Assembly: GCF_003048835.2 (NCBI RefSeq)
Contig: NZ_CP060705.1
Span: 310,001-374,000, forward strand
Direction: 5' to 3'
Length of the DNA: 64,000 nucleotides
Origin: Campylobacter concisus
GTDB taxonomy: Bacteria > Campylobacterota > Campylobacteria > Campylobacterales > Campylobacteraceae
Shown: positions 22,857-32,567 of the stretch, one piece after another
Numbering within the stretch: position 1 is the stretch's first letter
How the letters are laid out: each line of letters starts with the position of its first letter
The notes under the pieces: model-generated
Database searches by the model: none
What the model was told of the DNA's origin: nothing
The model's input: the letters and a program-made list of their open reading frames with translations, nothing else
Made by a program: the position numbers and the translations under genes

Positions 22857-23483
22857 ATGCAAAACGTGAAGCTCATCTCACACCCATTGATCGAGCATAA
22901 ATTAACAATCTTACGTGATAAAAACACCCAACCTTTTCAGTTTCGCATGCTAGTTGATGAGATCAGCTATCTTATGATCTTTGAGGCGACTAGAAATTTA
23001 AAGGTAAAAGATGTCAAAGTCCAAACACCAGTTGCGGTGGCAGACGCAAAAAGGCTCACTACAAAGGTGATGATATGCCCTATTTTAAGGGCTGCTCTTG
23101 GCATGCTTGATAGCGTCTTTACCATCATACCAGATGCGAGCGTTGGCTTTTTGGGCTTTCAGCGAAACGAGGAGACAGCGCAGGCTGAGTTTTTCTACGC
23201 AAAGCTTCCAAAAGACGCAAAAGAGCGCATGGCTATCATCATCGACCCTATGTTTGCGACTGGTGGCACGGCGATAGACGCAGTTAAGTTCTTGCGTGAA
23301 AAGGGCGTTAAAGAGATCAAATTTATCTCTATCATCGCTGCACCTGAAGGGTTAAAGAGATTTAGCGAAATTTACCCAGACGTCGAGGTCTATACGGCAT
23401 CGATCGATGAGAAATTAAACGAGAAAAACTACATCGTTCCAGGCCTTGGTGACGCTGGCGATAGAGTTTTTAATACACTTTAA
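22857..23483 (+). CDS. upp: Uracil phosphoribosyltransferase
   Basis: 208-aa pyrimidine-salvage enzyme making UMP from uracil and PRPP. The PRPP loop IIIDPMFATGGTAIDAV and the uracil-binding C-terminal YIVPGLGDAGDR are diagnostic. It begins after TTTAAGGACAAAAA and is followed 9 bp downstream by a barnase-like gene, so the toxin-like pair shares its message. Confidence 0.97.
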   Translation: MQNVKLISHPLIEHKLTILRDKNTQPFQFRMLVDEISYLMIFEATRNLKVKDVKVQTPVAVADAKRLTTKVMICPILRAALGMLDSVFTIIPDASVGFLGFQRNEETAQAEFFYAKLPKDAKERMAIIIDPMFATGGTAIDAVKFLREKGVKEIKFISIIAAPEGLKRFSEIYPDVEVYTASIDEKLNEKNYIVPGLGDAGDRVFNTL

Positions 23484-23492
23484 GGGCAAAAT

Positions 23493-23999
23493 TTGAACAA
23501 AAGACTTTTTCCAGCCTTAGTCGCCTTTGTCATTGCCATCATCGTGGGCACCTTCTTTTTTTCAAAAGAGGGCGGCGAGGCAAACAAAAACGCTCAAATT
23601 TTACTTGAGCAGCTAAACAAAGAGGGGCAAAAGAGCCAGAGCCTTGCAGAAAATGGCTCATACACCTCAAAAGATGAGGTCGCACTTTATATCTATAAAT
23701 TTAACAAGCTGCCAAAGAATTTCATAACTAAAAAAGAGGCACTTGAACTTGGCTGGGACGCAAAAAGCGGAAATTTATGGCAGGTAAGTGGCGGCAAAAG
23801 CATCGGTGGAGATAGATTTTCAAACCGAGAAAAGAGGCTGCCTGAGGCTGATGGTAGAAAGTGGTTTGAGTGCGATGTGAATTATAATGGCGGCAGGCGT
23901 GGCGCTGAGAGAATTTTATATTCAAACGACGGACTTATCTACTATACGCCTGATCACTACGAGCATTTTTACCTGCTTTATGAGAAGAGGATGCAATGA
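23493..23999 (+). CDS. Membrane-anchored or secreted barnase-family ribonuclease
   Basis: 168 aa with a TTG start. A hydrophobic N-terminal helix (about residues 5-25) is followed by a linker and a barnase domain (about 60-165). Barnase landmarks are present: LPKNFITKKEALELGW, GKSIGGDRFSNRE, the general-base Glu in WFECDVNY, Arg in AERILYS and the catalytic His in TPDHYEHF. The family cleaves RNA at guanosine. The gene overlaps a barstar gene by 4 bp. The membrane segment suggests export or periplasmic tethering. Confidence 0.9.
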   Translation: MNKRLFPALVAFVIAIIVGTFFFSKEGGEANKNAQILLEQLNKEGQKSQSLAENGSYTSKDEVALYIYKFNKLPKNFITKKEALELGWDAKSGNLWQVSGGKSIGGDRFSNREKRLPEADGRKWFECDVNYNGGRRGAERILYSNDGLIYYTPDHYEHFYLLYEKRMQ

Positions 24000-24268
24000 A
24001 AATCGTGATCTTGGATGCTAAAAAAATGCTCGAAAAAGAGAAGATGCATGAGTATTTTGCAAAGAAATTTGACCTGCCAGAGTACTACGGCAGAAATTTA
24101 GACGCGCTCTTTGACTGTCTTTGCGAGATAAATGAGACAACGCTTATAAAGCTAAAAAACGAAGATGCCCTAGAAGCGGGGCTAAAAGAGAGCTTGGTAG
24201 CGCTATTTTTGGACGTTTGTTCGGAAAATGAAATGGTTAAATTTGAGCTTGTAAAAGATAAAAAATGA
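23996..24268 (+). CDS. Barstar-family ribonuclease inhibitor
   Basis: 90-aa barstar homologue. The binding segment YYGRNLDALFDCL corresponds to the barnase-contacting helix of barstar, keeping the two Asp residues, with Phe where barstar has Trp. It should bind and neutralise the barnase-like enzyme encoded immediately upstream (4-bp overlap) in the cytoplasm. It also overlaps mqnA by 4 bp, so immunity is translationally coupled to both neighbours. Confidence 0.92.
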   Translation: MKIVILDAKKMLEKEKMHEYFAKKFDLPEYYGRNLDALFDCLCEINETTLIKLKNEDALEAGLKESLVALFLDVCSENEMVKFELVKDKK

Positions 24269-24939
24269 TATTTGGAAAGATTGATTATCTAAATTTACTC
24301 CCATTTCACGTTTTTTTAAAATCAGCCCCACTAAGCTCTCAGATAAAAAAGGCGATCGAGTTTAAAAAGGGTGTGCCAAGCAAGCTAAATAGAGCCCTAG
24401 ATGCCAGAAAGATCGACGCTGCGGTGATCTCAAGCATAGCTAGTAAAAAGGCAAATTTAAAGAAACTAAATTTTGGAATAGTCGCCAAAAAAGATGTAAA
24501 AAGCGTGCTTGTTCGCAAAAACTCAGATATGAAATTTGACCCAGCCTCAGCCAGCTCAAATGCCTTAGCCAAGGTGCTTAATCTAAATGGCGAGGTGATC
24601 ATAGGTGACCGCGCGCTAAAAGCCTATCTAAGCGAGGGCAAAGAGTGCTTTTACGACCTTGGTCAAATTTGGCACGAAAAGACAAATTTGCCATTTGTTT
24701 TTGGTAGATTTTCTTACGTAAAAAACGGCTCGTTTTACAAAAGGCTGGTTGCAAACTTTTTGCAAAAAAATGTCAAAATCCCAAACTATATCTTGGCCAA
24801 GTATTCTAAAAGTCGCAGCATAAGCGAGCAAGATATCAAGTGGTATCTTAAATTTATAAGCTACAAAATAGGCCCAAAAGAGCAAAAATCACTCCGCAAA
24901 TTTTTTAAAGAGCATAGGTTTTTAAGAGAGGCAAAGTAA
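24265..24939 (+). CDS. mqnA: Chorismate dehydratase, menaquinone (futalosine) pathway
   Basis: 224-aa MqnA-like periplasmic-binding-fold enzyme, which dehydrates chorismate to 3-enolpyruvoyl-benzoate in the futalosine route used by Campylobacter. Seen: GKIDYLNLLPFHVFL at the N-terminus, RALDARKIDAAVISSIAS and DLGQIWHEKTNLPFVFG. It is slightly shorter than typical MqnA (about 270 aa). The upp-mqnA pairing is as in C. jejuni, here with barnase/barstar inserted. Confidence 0.85.
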   Translation: MIFGKIDYLNLLPFHVFLKSAPLSSQIKKAIEFKKGVPSKLNRALDARKIDAAVISSIASKKANLKKLNFGIVAKKDVKSVLVRKNSDMKFDPASASSNALAKVLNLNGEVIIGDRALKAYLSEGKECFYDLGQIWHEKTNLPFVFGRFSYVKNGSFYKRLVANFLQKNVKIPNYILAKYSKSRSISEQDIKWYLKFISYKIGPKEQKSLRKFFKEHRFLREAK

Positions 24940-25223
24940 GTTAAATTTACTAGCATTATTTCTTTGCTATATTTTACCTCATAAATGGCGAAGATAACGA
25001 GGCCCGATACGCCATTTAATAAATTTTAAATATATTTTTAAATTTTAAGCTATTATTAATCTTAGCGTTAAATTTATGTTATAAAGATTTACTACAATTA
25101 CACACAAAGCAAATCATTTTTGTTATTCCTTTTACTGATTGAGGCCTTGGCTAAACCAAGGCTTTTTCTAAATTTTATAAGCTTTATGAGTAGAGTTTAT
25201 AAAATTTATTTAAAGGAGATGTT
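24940..25223. other. Intergenic region before the sulfotransferase gene
   Basis: 284 bp of AT-rich DNA with no ORF. It contains a TTATAAAG -10-like box near 25079-25086 and a hairpin terminator at 25144-25168 that sits upstream of the sulfotransferase ribosome-binding site. It may therefore encode a short RNA or an attenuated leader. Confidence 0.4.
25144..25168 (+). terminator. Intrinsic terminator upstream of the sulfotransferase gene
   Basis: Stem GCCTTGG (25144-25150) / CCAAGGC (25156-25162), loop CTAAA, followed by TTTTTC. It lies 60 bp before the sulfotransferase start and about 200 bp after mqnA. Confidence 0.7.
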
Positions 25224-27059
25224 ATGAGAAAGACTTTGAGTTGTGTTGCACTAGCCTCTGTGCTTTGCTCGAGCGCTTTTGCGATAGGCGGTCCAAGCGG
25301 GGCTAAACTTGACTACGCTATCACTGGGCAGATCGGCGAAGTAGTGGTAAATCCTTACGATACTGCCCCACTTACAGCAGTCATCAAAAATGGCGGCTAC
25401 ACACTAAGCAACGCTAAGGTCACTATCGTGCCAAAACAAGGCGGTCAAACTATAAGCTACAAAGTGGCTGACAAGCATCTTCGCACACATGGTGGCATTC
25501 CAGTTTTTGGCATGTATCCTGACTATCAAAACACCGTTGAGGTCGAGTATGACAAGAGCTACAAGGGCAAGACTGAGCATATAAAAGAGAGCTATAAAAT
25601 TTACGCCCCAGCTATCTACCTAGAGAGCGCTGGCACGCCAAATCAAAAGGGCGCACTATTTGACAAGATCGAGGTTACTAAGCCTGCTAGCGCTAAATTT
25701 GCAAACCGCCTCTACTACGTAAATAACTTTGTCAATAAAACAGGCAAGGGCACAAAAGTCGTTTGGAACAACCCGGCTGGCGGTGCGATCGAGTGGAACT
25801 ACAGCCCAAATAACTTCATCCTTGATACAAAAGGCGAGGTTAGATGGTATCTTGAGCCAAGTAAAATTTACGACCTAAAACAGCCATTTCACGCTGGCGT
25901 TATGATGGGCTTTAAGCAAAATGACGACGGCGCTATGACTTGGGGATATGGCCAAAGATACGCAAAATACGACATCATGGGTAGAGAAATTTTCAACCGC
26001 GAGCTACCAGCTAGCTACAACGACTTCTCACACTCAATGGACGTAGCACAAAACGGACACTACTTCTTGCGCGTGGCAAATGCCGACTACAAAAGGGCTG
26101 ATGGCAAAAACGTAAGAACAGTGCGCGACGTCATCGTTGAGCTTGACCGCGACGGCAACGTAGTTGATGACTTTAGACTATATGAAATTCTCGATCCTTA
26201 CCGCGACATCGTGCTAAAAACGCTTGATCAAGGTGCAGTTTGCTTAAACATAGACGCTAAAAAAGCAGGCCACACAGCAAGCTCTGATGAGCTTCAGTCT
26301 ATGGATACACACGATAAATGGGGCGACATAGTTGGCGCTGGTCCTGGACGCAACTGGGCACACGTAAATAGCGTGGATTACGATCCAAGCGATGATAGCA
26401 TCATCATCTCAAGCCGTCACCAAGACGCAGTTATCAAGATCGGCCGTGACAAACAAGTAAAATGGATCATGGGCGCTCACAAGGGCTGGAGCGATAAATT
26501 TAAAGATAAGCTGCTTCAGCCAGTCGATAGCAAAGGCAACAAGATCGTCTGCGAAGATGAGTACTCAAAATGCCCAGGATACGAGAGCGACAAAGGTGGC
26601 TTTGACTGGCAATGGACGCAACACACAGCATTTAGGATAGATAGCAAGTCTAAAAAAGGCGAAATTTACCTAAGTGTCTTTGACAACGGCGATACAAGAG
26701 GCATGGAGCAACCAGCCATCGCTGGCATGAAGTACTCTCGTGCGGTTATTTATAAGATCGATGAGAACAAAAAGACTATCGAGCAAGTTTGGGAGTACGG
26801 CAAAGAGCGTGGCAAAGAGTGGTATAGCTCAGTTACCAGCCTTACAGAGTATCAAACTGACCTTGACAGCGTTATGGTCTACTCAGCCGTCGCTGGCATG
26901 CAGTTTGACATAGCAAAAGGTCGTCCAGTAGGACTTCCTAGCCCACATATCAACGAATTTGAGTGGGGCGCAAAAGAGCCTAGCATCGAGATAAAGATGA
27001 CAAATGCTATGGGCTATCAAGCGTTTCCATTTAGCTTGCAAAAAGCGTTTGAAAAGTAA
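25224..27059 (+). CDS. assT: Periplasmic arylsulfate sulfotransferase
   Basis: 611 aa with a signal peptide (about residues 1-20, ending SSAFA). The body matches bacterial AssT, a beta-propeller enzyme that moves sulfate between phenols through a histidine intermediate. Landmarks include the DFSHSMDVAQNGHYFLRVAN repeat, NWAHVNSVDYDPSDDSIIISSRHQDAVIKI and WTQHTAFRID. Cysteines at VCLNID and VCEDEYSKCPGY may form a disulfide. No dsb genes are adjacent. It has a good AAAGGAGAT ribosome-binding site and its own terminator. Confidence 0.94.
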   Translation: MRKTLSCVALASVLCSSAFAIGGPSGAKLDYAITGQIGEVVVNPYDTAPLTAVIKNGGYTLSNAKVTIVPKQGGQTISYKVADKHLRTHGGIPVFGMYPDYQNTVEVEYDKSYKGKTEHIKESYKIYAPAIYLESAGTPNQKGALFDKIEVTKPASAKFANRLYYVNNFVNKTGKGTKVVWNNPAGGAIEWNYSPNNFILDTKGEVRWYLEPSKIYDLKQPFHAGVMMGFKQNDDGAMTWGYGQRYAKYDIMGREIFNRELPASYNDFSHSMDVAQNGHYFLRVANADYKRADGKNVRTVRDVIVELDRDGNVVDDFRLYEILDPYRDIVLKTLDQGAVCLNIDAKKAGHTASSDELQSMDTHDKWGDIVGAGPGRNWAHVNSVDYDPSDDSIIISSRHQDAVIKIGRDKQVKWIMGAHKGWSDKFKDKLLQPVDSKGNKIVCEDEYSKCPGYESDKGGFDWQWTQHTAFRIDSKSKKGEIYLSVFDNGDTRGMEQPAIAGMKYSRAVIYKIDENKKTIEQVWEYGKERGKEWYSSVTSLTEYQTDLDSVMVYSAVAGMQFDIAKGRPVGLPSPHINEFEWGAKEPSIEIKMTNAMGYQAFPFSLQKAFEK

Positions 27060-27066
27060 ATTTTTT

Positions 27067-27095
27067 CCTCCTTTGCTTCGGCAAGGGAGGCTTTT
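27067..27095 (+). terminator. Terminator of the sulfotransferase gene
   Basis: Ten-base-pair stem CCTCCTTTGC / GCAAGGGAGG (27067-27076, 27081-27090) with a UUCG-type tetraloop, followed by a T-rich tract. It begins 7 bp after the stop. Confidence 0.8.
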
Positions 27096-27116
27096 AGTTT
27101 TGTTTGATTTTAAAAT

Positions 27117-27494
27117 TTATTTGCTATTTTGCTCTTTTAAAACAACCTTTGCATTTTTCTCTCTTTTACAAAACTCTAAAAAATTTAATCCATTTTTTGT
27201 ATCGTCATTTAGCCCGATGCATCCAAAACCTCTCTCATCATGCGGATAAAGCGCTAAATTTAGGCTTGGAAAGATAAAAAAGCACCACTCGTTTAAGGAG
27301 TATGTATAGAGCATGAGTAGTTTGGCTAGATCTTTGATCTCATCAAATTTTAAAGCATCTATCCTAAGGCAGATGGCAGGTAGCAAAATTTCATTATTTA
27401 TACCAAGATCAAAGTGCTCATTTGGCTCTTGCAAGATGCCTAGCTTTTTAAATTTATCGTGCAAATGTTTTATTTCAAGCGTTTCATCGCTCAA
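27117..27494 (-). CDS. Hypothetical protein (125 aa)
   Basis: 125-aa soluble protein with no family I recognise. Its only available start is TTG, with no clear ribosome-binding site and no ATG or GTG before an in-frame stop upstream, so it may be a truncated gene. Composition is normal for the genome. It lies downstream of aroE on the same strand, with 128 bp between, and converges on the sulfotransferase terminator. Function unknown. Confidence 0.5.
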   Translation of the reverse strand: MSDETLEIKHLHDKFKKLGILQEPNEHFDLGINNEILLPAICLRIDALKFDEIKDLAKLLMLYTYSLNEWCFFIFPSLNLALYPHDERGFGCIGLNDDTKNGLNFLEFCKREKNAKVVLKEQNSK

Positions 27495-27622
27495 GTTAGT
27501 ATCGTCGTAGTTTAAGGCGCTTTGGAGTGGCTAAAGGAGTTAAATTTATATCGCTAAGCTTTAGAGCATTATTTATTAAGCTTGAGAGTTTTTACGCAAT
27601 GTATGATGTAATCTTGCAAGCC

Positions 27623-28411
27623 TTATAAACTAAGAGCCTCTCGCATAGAAATTTCTATCTTTTTCTCATCAAGGCTGCCATTGTAAAATAAATTTAACGC
27701 CAAGACCGCTTGATACAAGAGCATATCAGCTCCGTCTTTGCATGCTAAATTTTGCCTTTTTGCCTCTTTTAAAAATGGCGTTTGCTTGCCGTAAATAACA
27801 TCAAATGCAAATTTGGCATTTTTAAAAATGCTATCTAAAATCTCTTTTGGTGCTGGCAAAAGATCATCTTTTAGCCCTGCTGAGGTCGAATTTACCACTA
27901 GATCAAATTTATGCTCTTTATAATCATCCCAGCTAAAGCACTCGTAGCGATCTTTAAATTTATCAAGTCTTACCTTGCTTCTATTTAGTATGCAAACATC
28001 TATGTTTTGTGATCTAAGTGCGTAGGCTAGGGCGTTTGCAGTGCCTCCAGCTCCAAGGATGATGGCACTTTTTGCCTCTTTAAAATTTGATATCGCTTTT
28101 AAAAAGCCAGGTGCGTCAGTGTTGTAGGCATAAATTTTCTCATTTTTTAGCACTAAAGTGTTTGCAGAGCCTATTTTACGTGCTGCTTCTGAGGCGTCGT
28201 CGGCTAAATTTAGAGCAAATTCTTTATGCGGGAGTGTGACATTTGCGCCGTTTAGTTTTAGGGATCTAAATTTATTGATTAGCTCATTGCCATCTTTTAG
28301 CAAAACCCTAGTATATAGGGCATCAAGAGCTAGATCGGCAATGGCTTTGTTGTGTAGTCTTGGAGATACCGAGTGAGCTATCGGATCTCCAAAAACTGCG
28401 AAGGTTTTCAT
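27623..28411 (-). CDS. aroE: Shikimate dehydrogenase
   Basis: 262-aa NADP-dependent reductase of 3-dehydroshikimate. N-terminal substrate motif FGDPIAHSVSPRLHN, catalytic Lys in GANVTLPHKE, and the Rossmann loop ILGAGGTANALAYAL are all present. It overlaps the upstream SPOR-domain gene by 4 bp and is the last recognised gene of the nine-gene gatC operon. Confidence 0.96.
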   Translation of the reverse strand: MKTFAVFGDPIAHSVSPRLHNKAIADLALDALYTRVLLKDGNELINKFRSLKLNGANVTLPHKEFALNLADDASEAARKIGSANTLVLKNEKIYAYNTDAPGFLKAISNFKEAKSAIILGAGGTANALAYALRSQNIDVCILNRSKVRLDKFKDRYECFSWDDYKEHKFDLVVNSTSAGLKDDLLPAPKEILDSIFKNAKFAFDVIYGKQTPFLKEAKRQNLACKDGADMLLYQAVLALNLFYNGSLDEKKIEISMREALSL

Positions 28412-29262
28412 TTTGCTCTAAAGACAAAAGCGTCTTTATTAACATCTTTTCTTATGTCATTTACAGCTTTTTGTAGCCCTTTTTCATCAAATGGACCAAC
28501 TAAAATTTTAGTTAGCTCGCCAGCTTTTATAGTCTTATAGCTATATCCTTTGGCTGCTATTTTTTTCATATAGTCGGCATTTGGGTTAAATTTGCTAGTT
28601 GCAAATACTTGTACATAAGAGCCTTTTGCGACGCTCTCGGCTTTTGCTGGAGCTTCAGCTTTTTTTTCTACCTTAGTTTCAGGTTTTTTCTCAGCTTTAG
28701 TTTCAGCTTTCTTCTCGGTTTTTGCCTCAGTTTTGGCTGGCTTTGCTTCAGTTTTTTTCTCTGCTTTAGCTTCGTTTTTTGTTTCAGCTTTTTTAGCTGG
28801 AGCTTCTACTTTTGTTTCAGCTTTTTTAGGTGCTTCAGCTGGATGCTCGACAGCTTTTACTACCTCTTTTGGCTCTTCAGTTTTAGGAGCTGATTTTGCA
28901 CCTTCTTTATCTTTTAGCTTTTTGATCATATCTTCAAAATCATCTTGCTGCTTATTTTCAGGCACGATAGGCACTTGCTCGAAAAGCTGAGTATCGCCTT
29001 TTTTAACATCTGAATTTGTATCTTGTGCAGGCACCTGTGTATCGACTGGCTGCTCTGCTGGCACTGGAGGCAGAACTAGTCTTGAGTCAGCTTCGTTTTG
29101 TGCTTGTGTTGAGTCGCCTGAGTTTATAAGCTTCATGGCTACGATGATGATTAAAAATAGTATAACAAGAGCTGCTATAAACATAAGAAGTTTCTTTAGT
29201 TTTGCGCCCTTTGCCTCATCATCTTTTTCTAAAAGTATATCTTTTAACTCTTCGTTTTCCAT
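28408..29262 (-). CDS. SPOR-domain inner-membrane protein
   Basis: 284 aa. Short cytoplasmic tail, one transmembrane helix (about residues 26-48), then a long low-complexity Lys/Ala/Glu/Pro linker (about 125-205) and a C-terminal SPOR domain (YVQVFATSKFNPNADYMKKI to about 283). SPOR domains bind denuded peptidoglycan at septa. The repetitive linker (AETKAEKK-like units) probably spans the periplasm. Position matches Cj0404. It overlaps aroE by 4 bp. Confidence 0.88.
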   Translation of the reverse strand: MENEELKDILLEKDDEAKGAKLKKLLMFIAALVILFLIIIVAMKLINSGDSTQAQNEADSRLVLPPVPAEQPVDTQVPAQDTNSDVKKGDTQLFEQVPIVPENKQQDDFEDMIKKLKDKEGAKSAPKTEEPKEVVKAVEHPAEAPKKAETKVEAPAKKAETKNEAKAEKKTEAKPAKTEAKTEKKAETKAEKKPETKVEKKAEAPAKAESVAKGSYVQVFATSKFNPNADYMKKIAAKGYSYKTIKAGELTKILVGPFDEKGLQKAVNDIRKDVNKDAFVFRAK

Positions 29263-29271
29263 TATCTCTCC

Positions 29272-29817
29272 TTACATATATTTTGACCAACTTGCTCCGC
29301 GCTCTTTTTGATAGAGGTTATATGGCAAAGTTAGGATGTTAAATTCTTTTGGCATATCTTGATTTGGGAACATTCTCCACTCTTTGGCTAACTTTTGTGA
29401 AAGCTTTGCGCTTAGCATATTTGCAAGCGTGCAAGCTTCATTTAGCGTAGTGTGACCTTTATGCACATAAAGGTGCAAATGTCCTGGGGTCTTAGTCTCA
29501 TAGGCTGTGAAATTTATAAAGCCTTCTTCTCTTAAAAGAAGCTGCGCTCTATGCCAAAACCTATCTGGAGTTCTGCCGTTGTAGTCAAAGACTATGTTTT
29601 CGACCTTGTCACTTGCATTGATTAGCGAGTGGGCGATTATAGCTTTGCCATCCTCATGCTCTTTCATGACACTATAAGTTAGTGGTTCATTGATCTTTTC
29701 AAATTTATCAAAGAAAATTTTGCCCTTATACTCTATCTTATTGACGATCGTGTCACGTTTGATGTAGTAGTGGGTCGTTATTATCTTTATAAGAGATGTA
29801 TCAATACTTTGCATCAA
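29272..29817 (-). CDS. DUF1882 family protein
   Basis: 181-aa conserved Campylobacterota protein of unknown function, identified by position between glyA and the SPOR gene as in C. jejuni (Cj0403) and by the DUF1882-like segment [30 protein letters not shown]. No signal peptide or membrane helix. It overlaps glyA by 4 bp, implying coupled translation. Confidence 0.75.
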   Translation of the reverse strand: MMQSIDTSLIKIITTHYYIKRDTIVNKIEYKGKIFFDKFEKINEPLTYSVMKEHEDGKAIIAHSLINASDKVENIVFDYNGRTPDRFWHRAQLLLREEGFINFTAYETKTPGHLHLYVHKGHTTLNEACTLANMLSAKLSQKLAKEWRMFPNQDMPKEFNILTLPYNLYQKERGASWSKYM

Positions 29818-31058
29818 AATGTCGCTTTATCATAGATTATAAATTTATGAGCTAGTTCTTTTAACTCGCCCTTGATCTTCTCTTGTAAAGATGCGTTGTT
29901 GATGTCGCTTAGCACGTCAGCTATCTTGTTTGCTATTAGCTCAAACTCAGCCTCTTTCATGCCACGAGCTGTTAGAGCTGGGCTACCTACACGTATGCCG
30001 CTTGTGATAAACGGACTTCTTGTCTCGCCTGGAACTGTATTTTTATTTACAGTTATGCCAGCATTTCCTAGAGCGATATCTGCGTCTTTTCCGCTAAAAT
30101 CGCGGTTTAAGAAGCTCATTAGGATTAGGTGGTTATCAGTGCCGCCACTTACTAGATCAAAGCCTCTACTTATTAGCACTTCGCCAAGTTTTTTAGCGTT
30201 TGCTTTTACTTGTTTAGCGTAAATTTTCCACTCAGGGCTAAGGTTGTGCTTAAAGCCAACTGCCTTTGCAGCGATGACGTGAACTAGTGGTCCGCCCTGG
30301 ATGCCTGGGAAGATAGAAGAGTTTATCTTTTTAGCGTACTCTTCGTTGTTTGTCATTATTATACCGCCTCTTGGGCCTCTTAGAGTTTTATGTGTAGTTG
30401 AGCTTACGACGTCGCAGTGTGGGAAAGGATTTTGATGCTCACCAGCTACTACAAGACCAGCGATGTGAGCAACGTCTGCAAATAGTATCGCACCAACAGC
30501 GTCAGCTATCTCTCTAAATTTCTTAAACTCGATCTCTCTTGTGTATGCGCTCGCGCCACAAACGATCATCTTTGGTTTTACTATCTTTGCGATATCCATA
30601 ACTCTATCGTAGTTTATGCGACCATCAAGCTCGACGCCGTAAAAGAAGCTCTCATACATCTTGCCAGAGCTGCTTACCTTTGCGCCGTGTGTTAGGTGTC
30701 CGCCGTGGCTTAGATCCATGCCTAAAATTTTATCGCCTGGGTTAAGCAAAGCACCATAAACGCCTTGGTTTGCCTGAGAGCCTGAGTTTGGCTGAACGTT
30801 TGCAAATTCGCATCCAAAGAGCTCTTTGCATCTATCGATCGCGATTTGCTCGATCTCATCGACAAATTCGCAGCCACCATAATATCTCTTTCCAGGGTAG
30901 CCTTCGGCGTATTTGTTTGTTAGGATTGAACCCATCACTTCCATGACTTCTGGATATGTGAAATTTTCGCTAGCGATCATCTCAAGGTGGTCACACTGGC
31001 GTTTTAACTCTAAATTTACTAGGTCGTAAATATCTTTATCATAGCTTTGCAAACTCAT
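29814..31058 (-). CDS. glyA: Serine hydroxymethyltransferase
   Basis: 414-aa PLP enzyme interconverting serine and glycine with tetrahydrofolate. The PLP lysine is in [16 protein letters not shown], and the N-terminal substrate motif [13 protein letters not shown] is intact. It overlaps lysS by 4 bp upstream and the DUF1882 gene by 4 bp downstream. Confidence 0.98.
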   Translation of the reverse strand: MSLQSYDKDIYDLVNLELKRQCDHLEMIASENFTYPEVMEVMGSILTNKYAEGYPGKRYYGGCEFVDEIEQIAIDRCKELFGCEFANVQPNSGSQANQGVYGALLNPGDKILGMDLSHGGHLTHGAKVSSSGKMYESFFYGVELDGRINYDRVMDIAKIVKPKMIVCGASAYTREIEFKKFREIADAVGAILFADVAHIAGLVVAGEHQNPFPHCDVVSSTTHKTLRGPRGGIIMTNNEEYAKKINSSIFPGIQGGPLVHVIAAKAVGFKHNLSPEWKIYAKQVKANAKKLGEVLISRGFDLVSGGTDNHLILMSFLNRDFSGKDADIALGNAGITVNKNTVPGETRSPFITSGIRVGSPALTARGMKEAEFELIANKIADVLSDINNASLQEKIKGELKELAHKFIIYDKATF

Positions 31059-32566
31059 TTTTCGTTCTCCTTTGTCTCAGTTTTTAGTGGCCTCATCGCT
31101 GGGAAGAGGACAACGTCGCGTATTGATTTTTTATCTGTTAAAAGCATGACAAGCCTATCGATGCCTATGCCTTCGCCTGCAACTGGTGGCATGCCGTATC
31201 CTAGGGCTTTTACATAGTCCTCGTCCATCTCGTGAGCCTCGTCATCGCCTGCATTTTTAGCGTCGATCTGCGCTTTAAAGCGGTTGTATTGATCGATCGG
31301 ATCATTTAGCTCGTTAAAACCATTTGCCAGCTCTCTACCAGCGATAAATAGCTCAAATCTCTCTGCCACGTCAGGATTTGTGTCGCTTCTTCTTGAAAGT
31401 GGGCTTATAGAGATCGGATAGTCGATGACAAAAGTTGGGTGGATGAGCTTACTCTCTACGTAGTTATCAAAGAGTTCAGCCTGTAAGTGGCCAAGATCAA
31501 GCTTCTCGTTTGCTTCAAAGCCATCAGCTCTTAGTTTTGCTAAAATTTTAGCCTTGTCGCTTACGACATCTTCGGCAAGTCCGCCTATCTCAACTAAGGC
31601 TTTTTTATAGCTTATGCGTTTAAATGGCTTGCTAAAATCAATCTCCATGCCATCAAAATTTATTACTTTCTCCATGCCAAGTTTTTCTAAAATGACATTA
31701 AATAGATCCTCTGTGATACCCATTAGATCGTGGTAGTTGTGATATGCCCAGTAAAACTCGATACTTGTAAATTCAGGGTTGTGGGTTAGGTCCATACCCT
31801 CATTTCTGAAGTTTCTATTCATCTCATAAACAGCCTCAAAGCCACCAACTACAAGACGTTTTAGATATAGCTCAGGTGCGATCCTTAGGTATCTCTCAAC
31901 TCCAAGAGCGTTGTGAAATGTCACAAATGGTTTTGCATTTGCACCGCCAGCTATTGGGTGAAGCATCGGAGTTTCAACCTCTAAAAAGCCCTTTTCTTCA
32001 AAAAATCTTCTAATCGTGCTTATAATCACCGAGCGCTTTTTAAAGTCAGCCCTAACTTCAGGGTTCATTATCATATCAAGGTATCTTTGGCGGTATCTTG
32101 TCTCTACATCAACTAGCCCGTGGTACTTCTCTGGAAGCGGACTTATTGATTTTGTAGCTAAGTTAAGCTCATTTACATGCATTGAAAATTCGCCAGTTTT
32201 TGTTATAAAAGCGTAGCCTCTAACATAGACGATATCGCCTATTTCTACATATTTTTTAACGATTTTAAACCACTCTGGATCAAGCGTTTTGTTACTAAAA
32301 TAAATTTGTAAATTTCCATTTTCATCTTCGATGTTTGCAAAGACCGCTTTACCAGCGTCACGGATCAGCTTTATCCTTCCAGCAAGGCCTACTAGCTGCC
32401 CCTCTGCTTTTTTCTCTTCTGTATCTTTTATATAGTTAAATTTAAGTCTAAATTTAGAGATATTCATATCTCTTCTAAGAAAATGTGGATATGGATTTAT
32501 GCCTAAATTTCTAAGCTCATCTATGCTTTCTAATCTTTGAATTTCATGTTGGTTGTCAAATATCAC
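31055..32566 (-). CDS. lysS: Lysyl-tRNA synthetase
   Basis: 503-aa class II synthetase. An N-terminal OB-fold anticodon domain is followed by the catalytic core with motif 2 ([21 protein letters not shown]) and motif 3 ([10 protein letters not shown]). It begins one base after the fur stop and overlaps glyA by 4 bp. Confidence 0.98.
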   Translation of the reverse strand: MIFDNQHEIQRLESIDELRNLGINPYPHFLRRDMNISKFRLKFNYIKDTEEKKAEGQLVGLAGRIKLIRDAGKAVFANIEDENGNLQIYFSNKTLDPEWFKIVKKYVEIGDIVYVRGYAFITKTGEFSMHVNELNLATKSISPLPEKYHGLVDVETRYRQRYLDMIMNPEVRADFKKRSVIISTIRRFFEEKGFLEVETPMLHPIAGGANAKPFVTFHNALGVERYLRIAPELYLKRLVVGGFEAVYEMNRNFRNEGMDLTHNPEFTSIEFYWAYHNYHDLMGITEDLFNVILEKLGMEKVINFDGMEIDFSKPFKRISYKKALVEIGGLAEDVVSDKAKILAKLRADGFEANEKLDLGHLQAELFDNYVESKLIHPTFVIDYPISISPLSRRSDTNPDVAERFELFIAGRELANGFNELNDPIDQYNRFKAQIDAKNAGDDEAHEMDEDYVKALGYGMPPVAGEGIGIDRLVMLLTDKKSIRDVVLFPAMRPLKTETKENEK

Positions 32567-32567
32567 C

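Noticed and set aside
28640-28860. Repeats that could suggest a CRISPR array
   Set aside because: They are the in-frame low-complexity linker of the SPOR protein, with no regular spacers. No CRISPR array is seen in the window.
28609-28990. Plus-strand Phe/Ser-rich ORFs opposite the SPOR gene
   Set aside because: They are the antisense reading of the Lys/Ala/Glu linker repeats.
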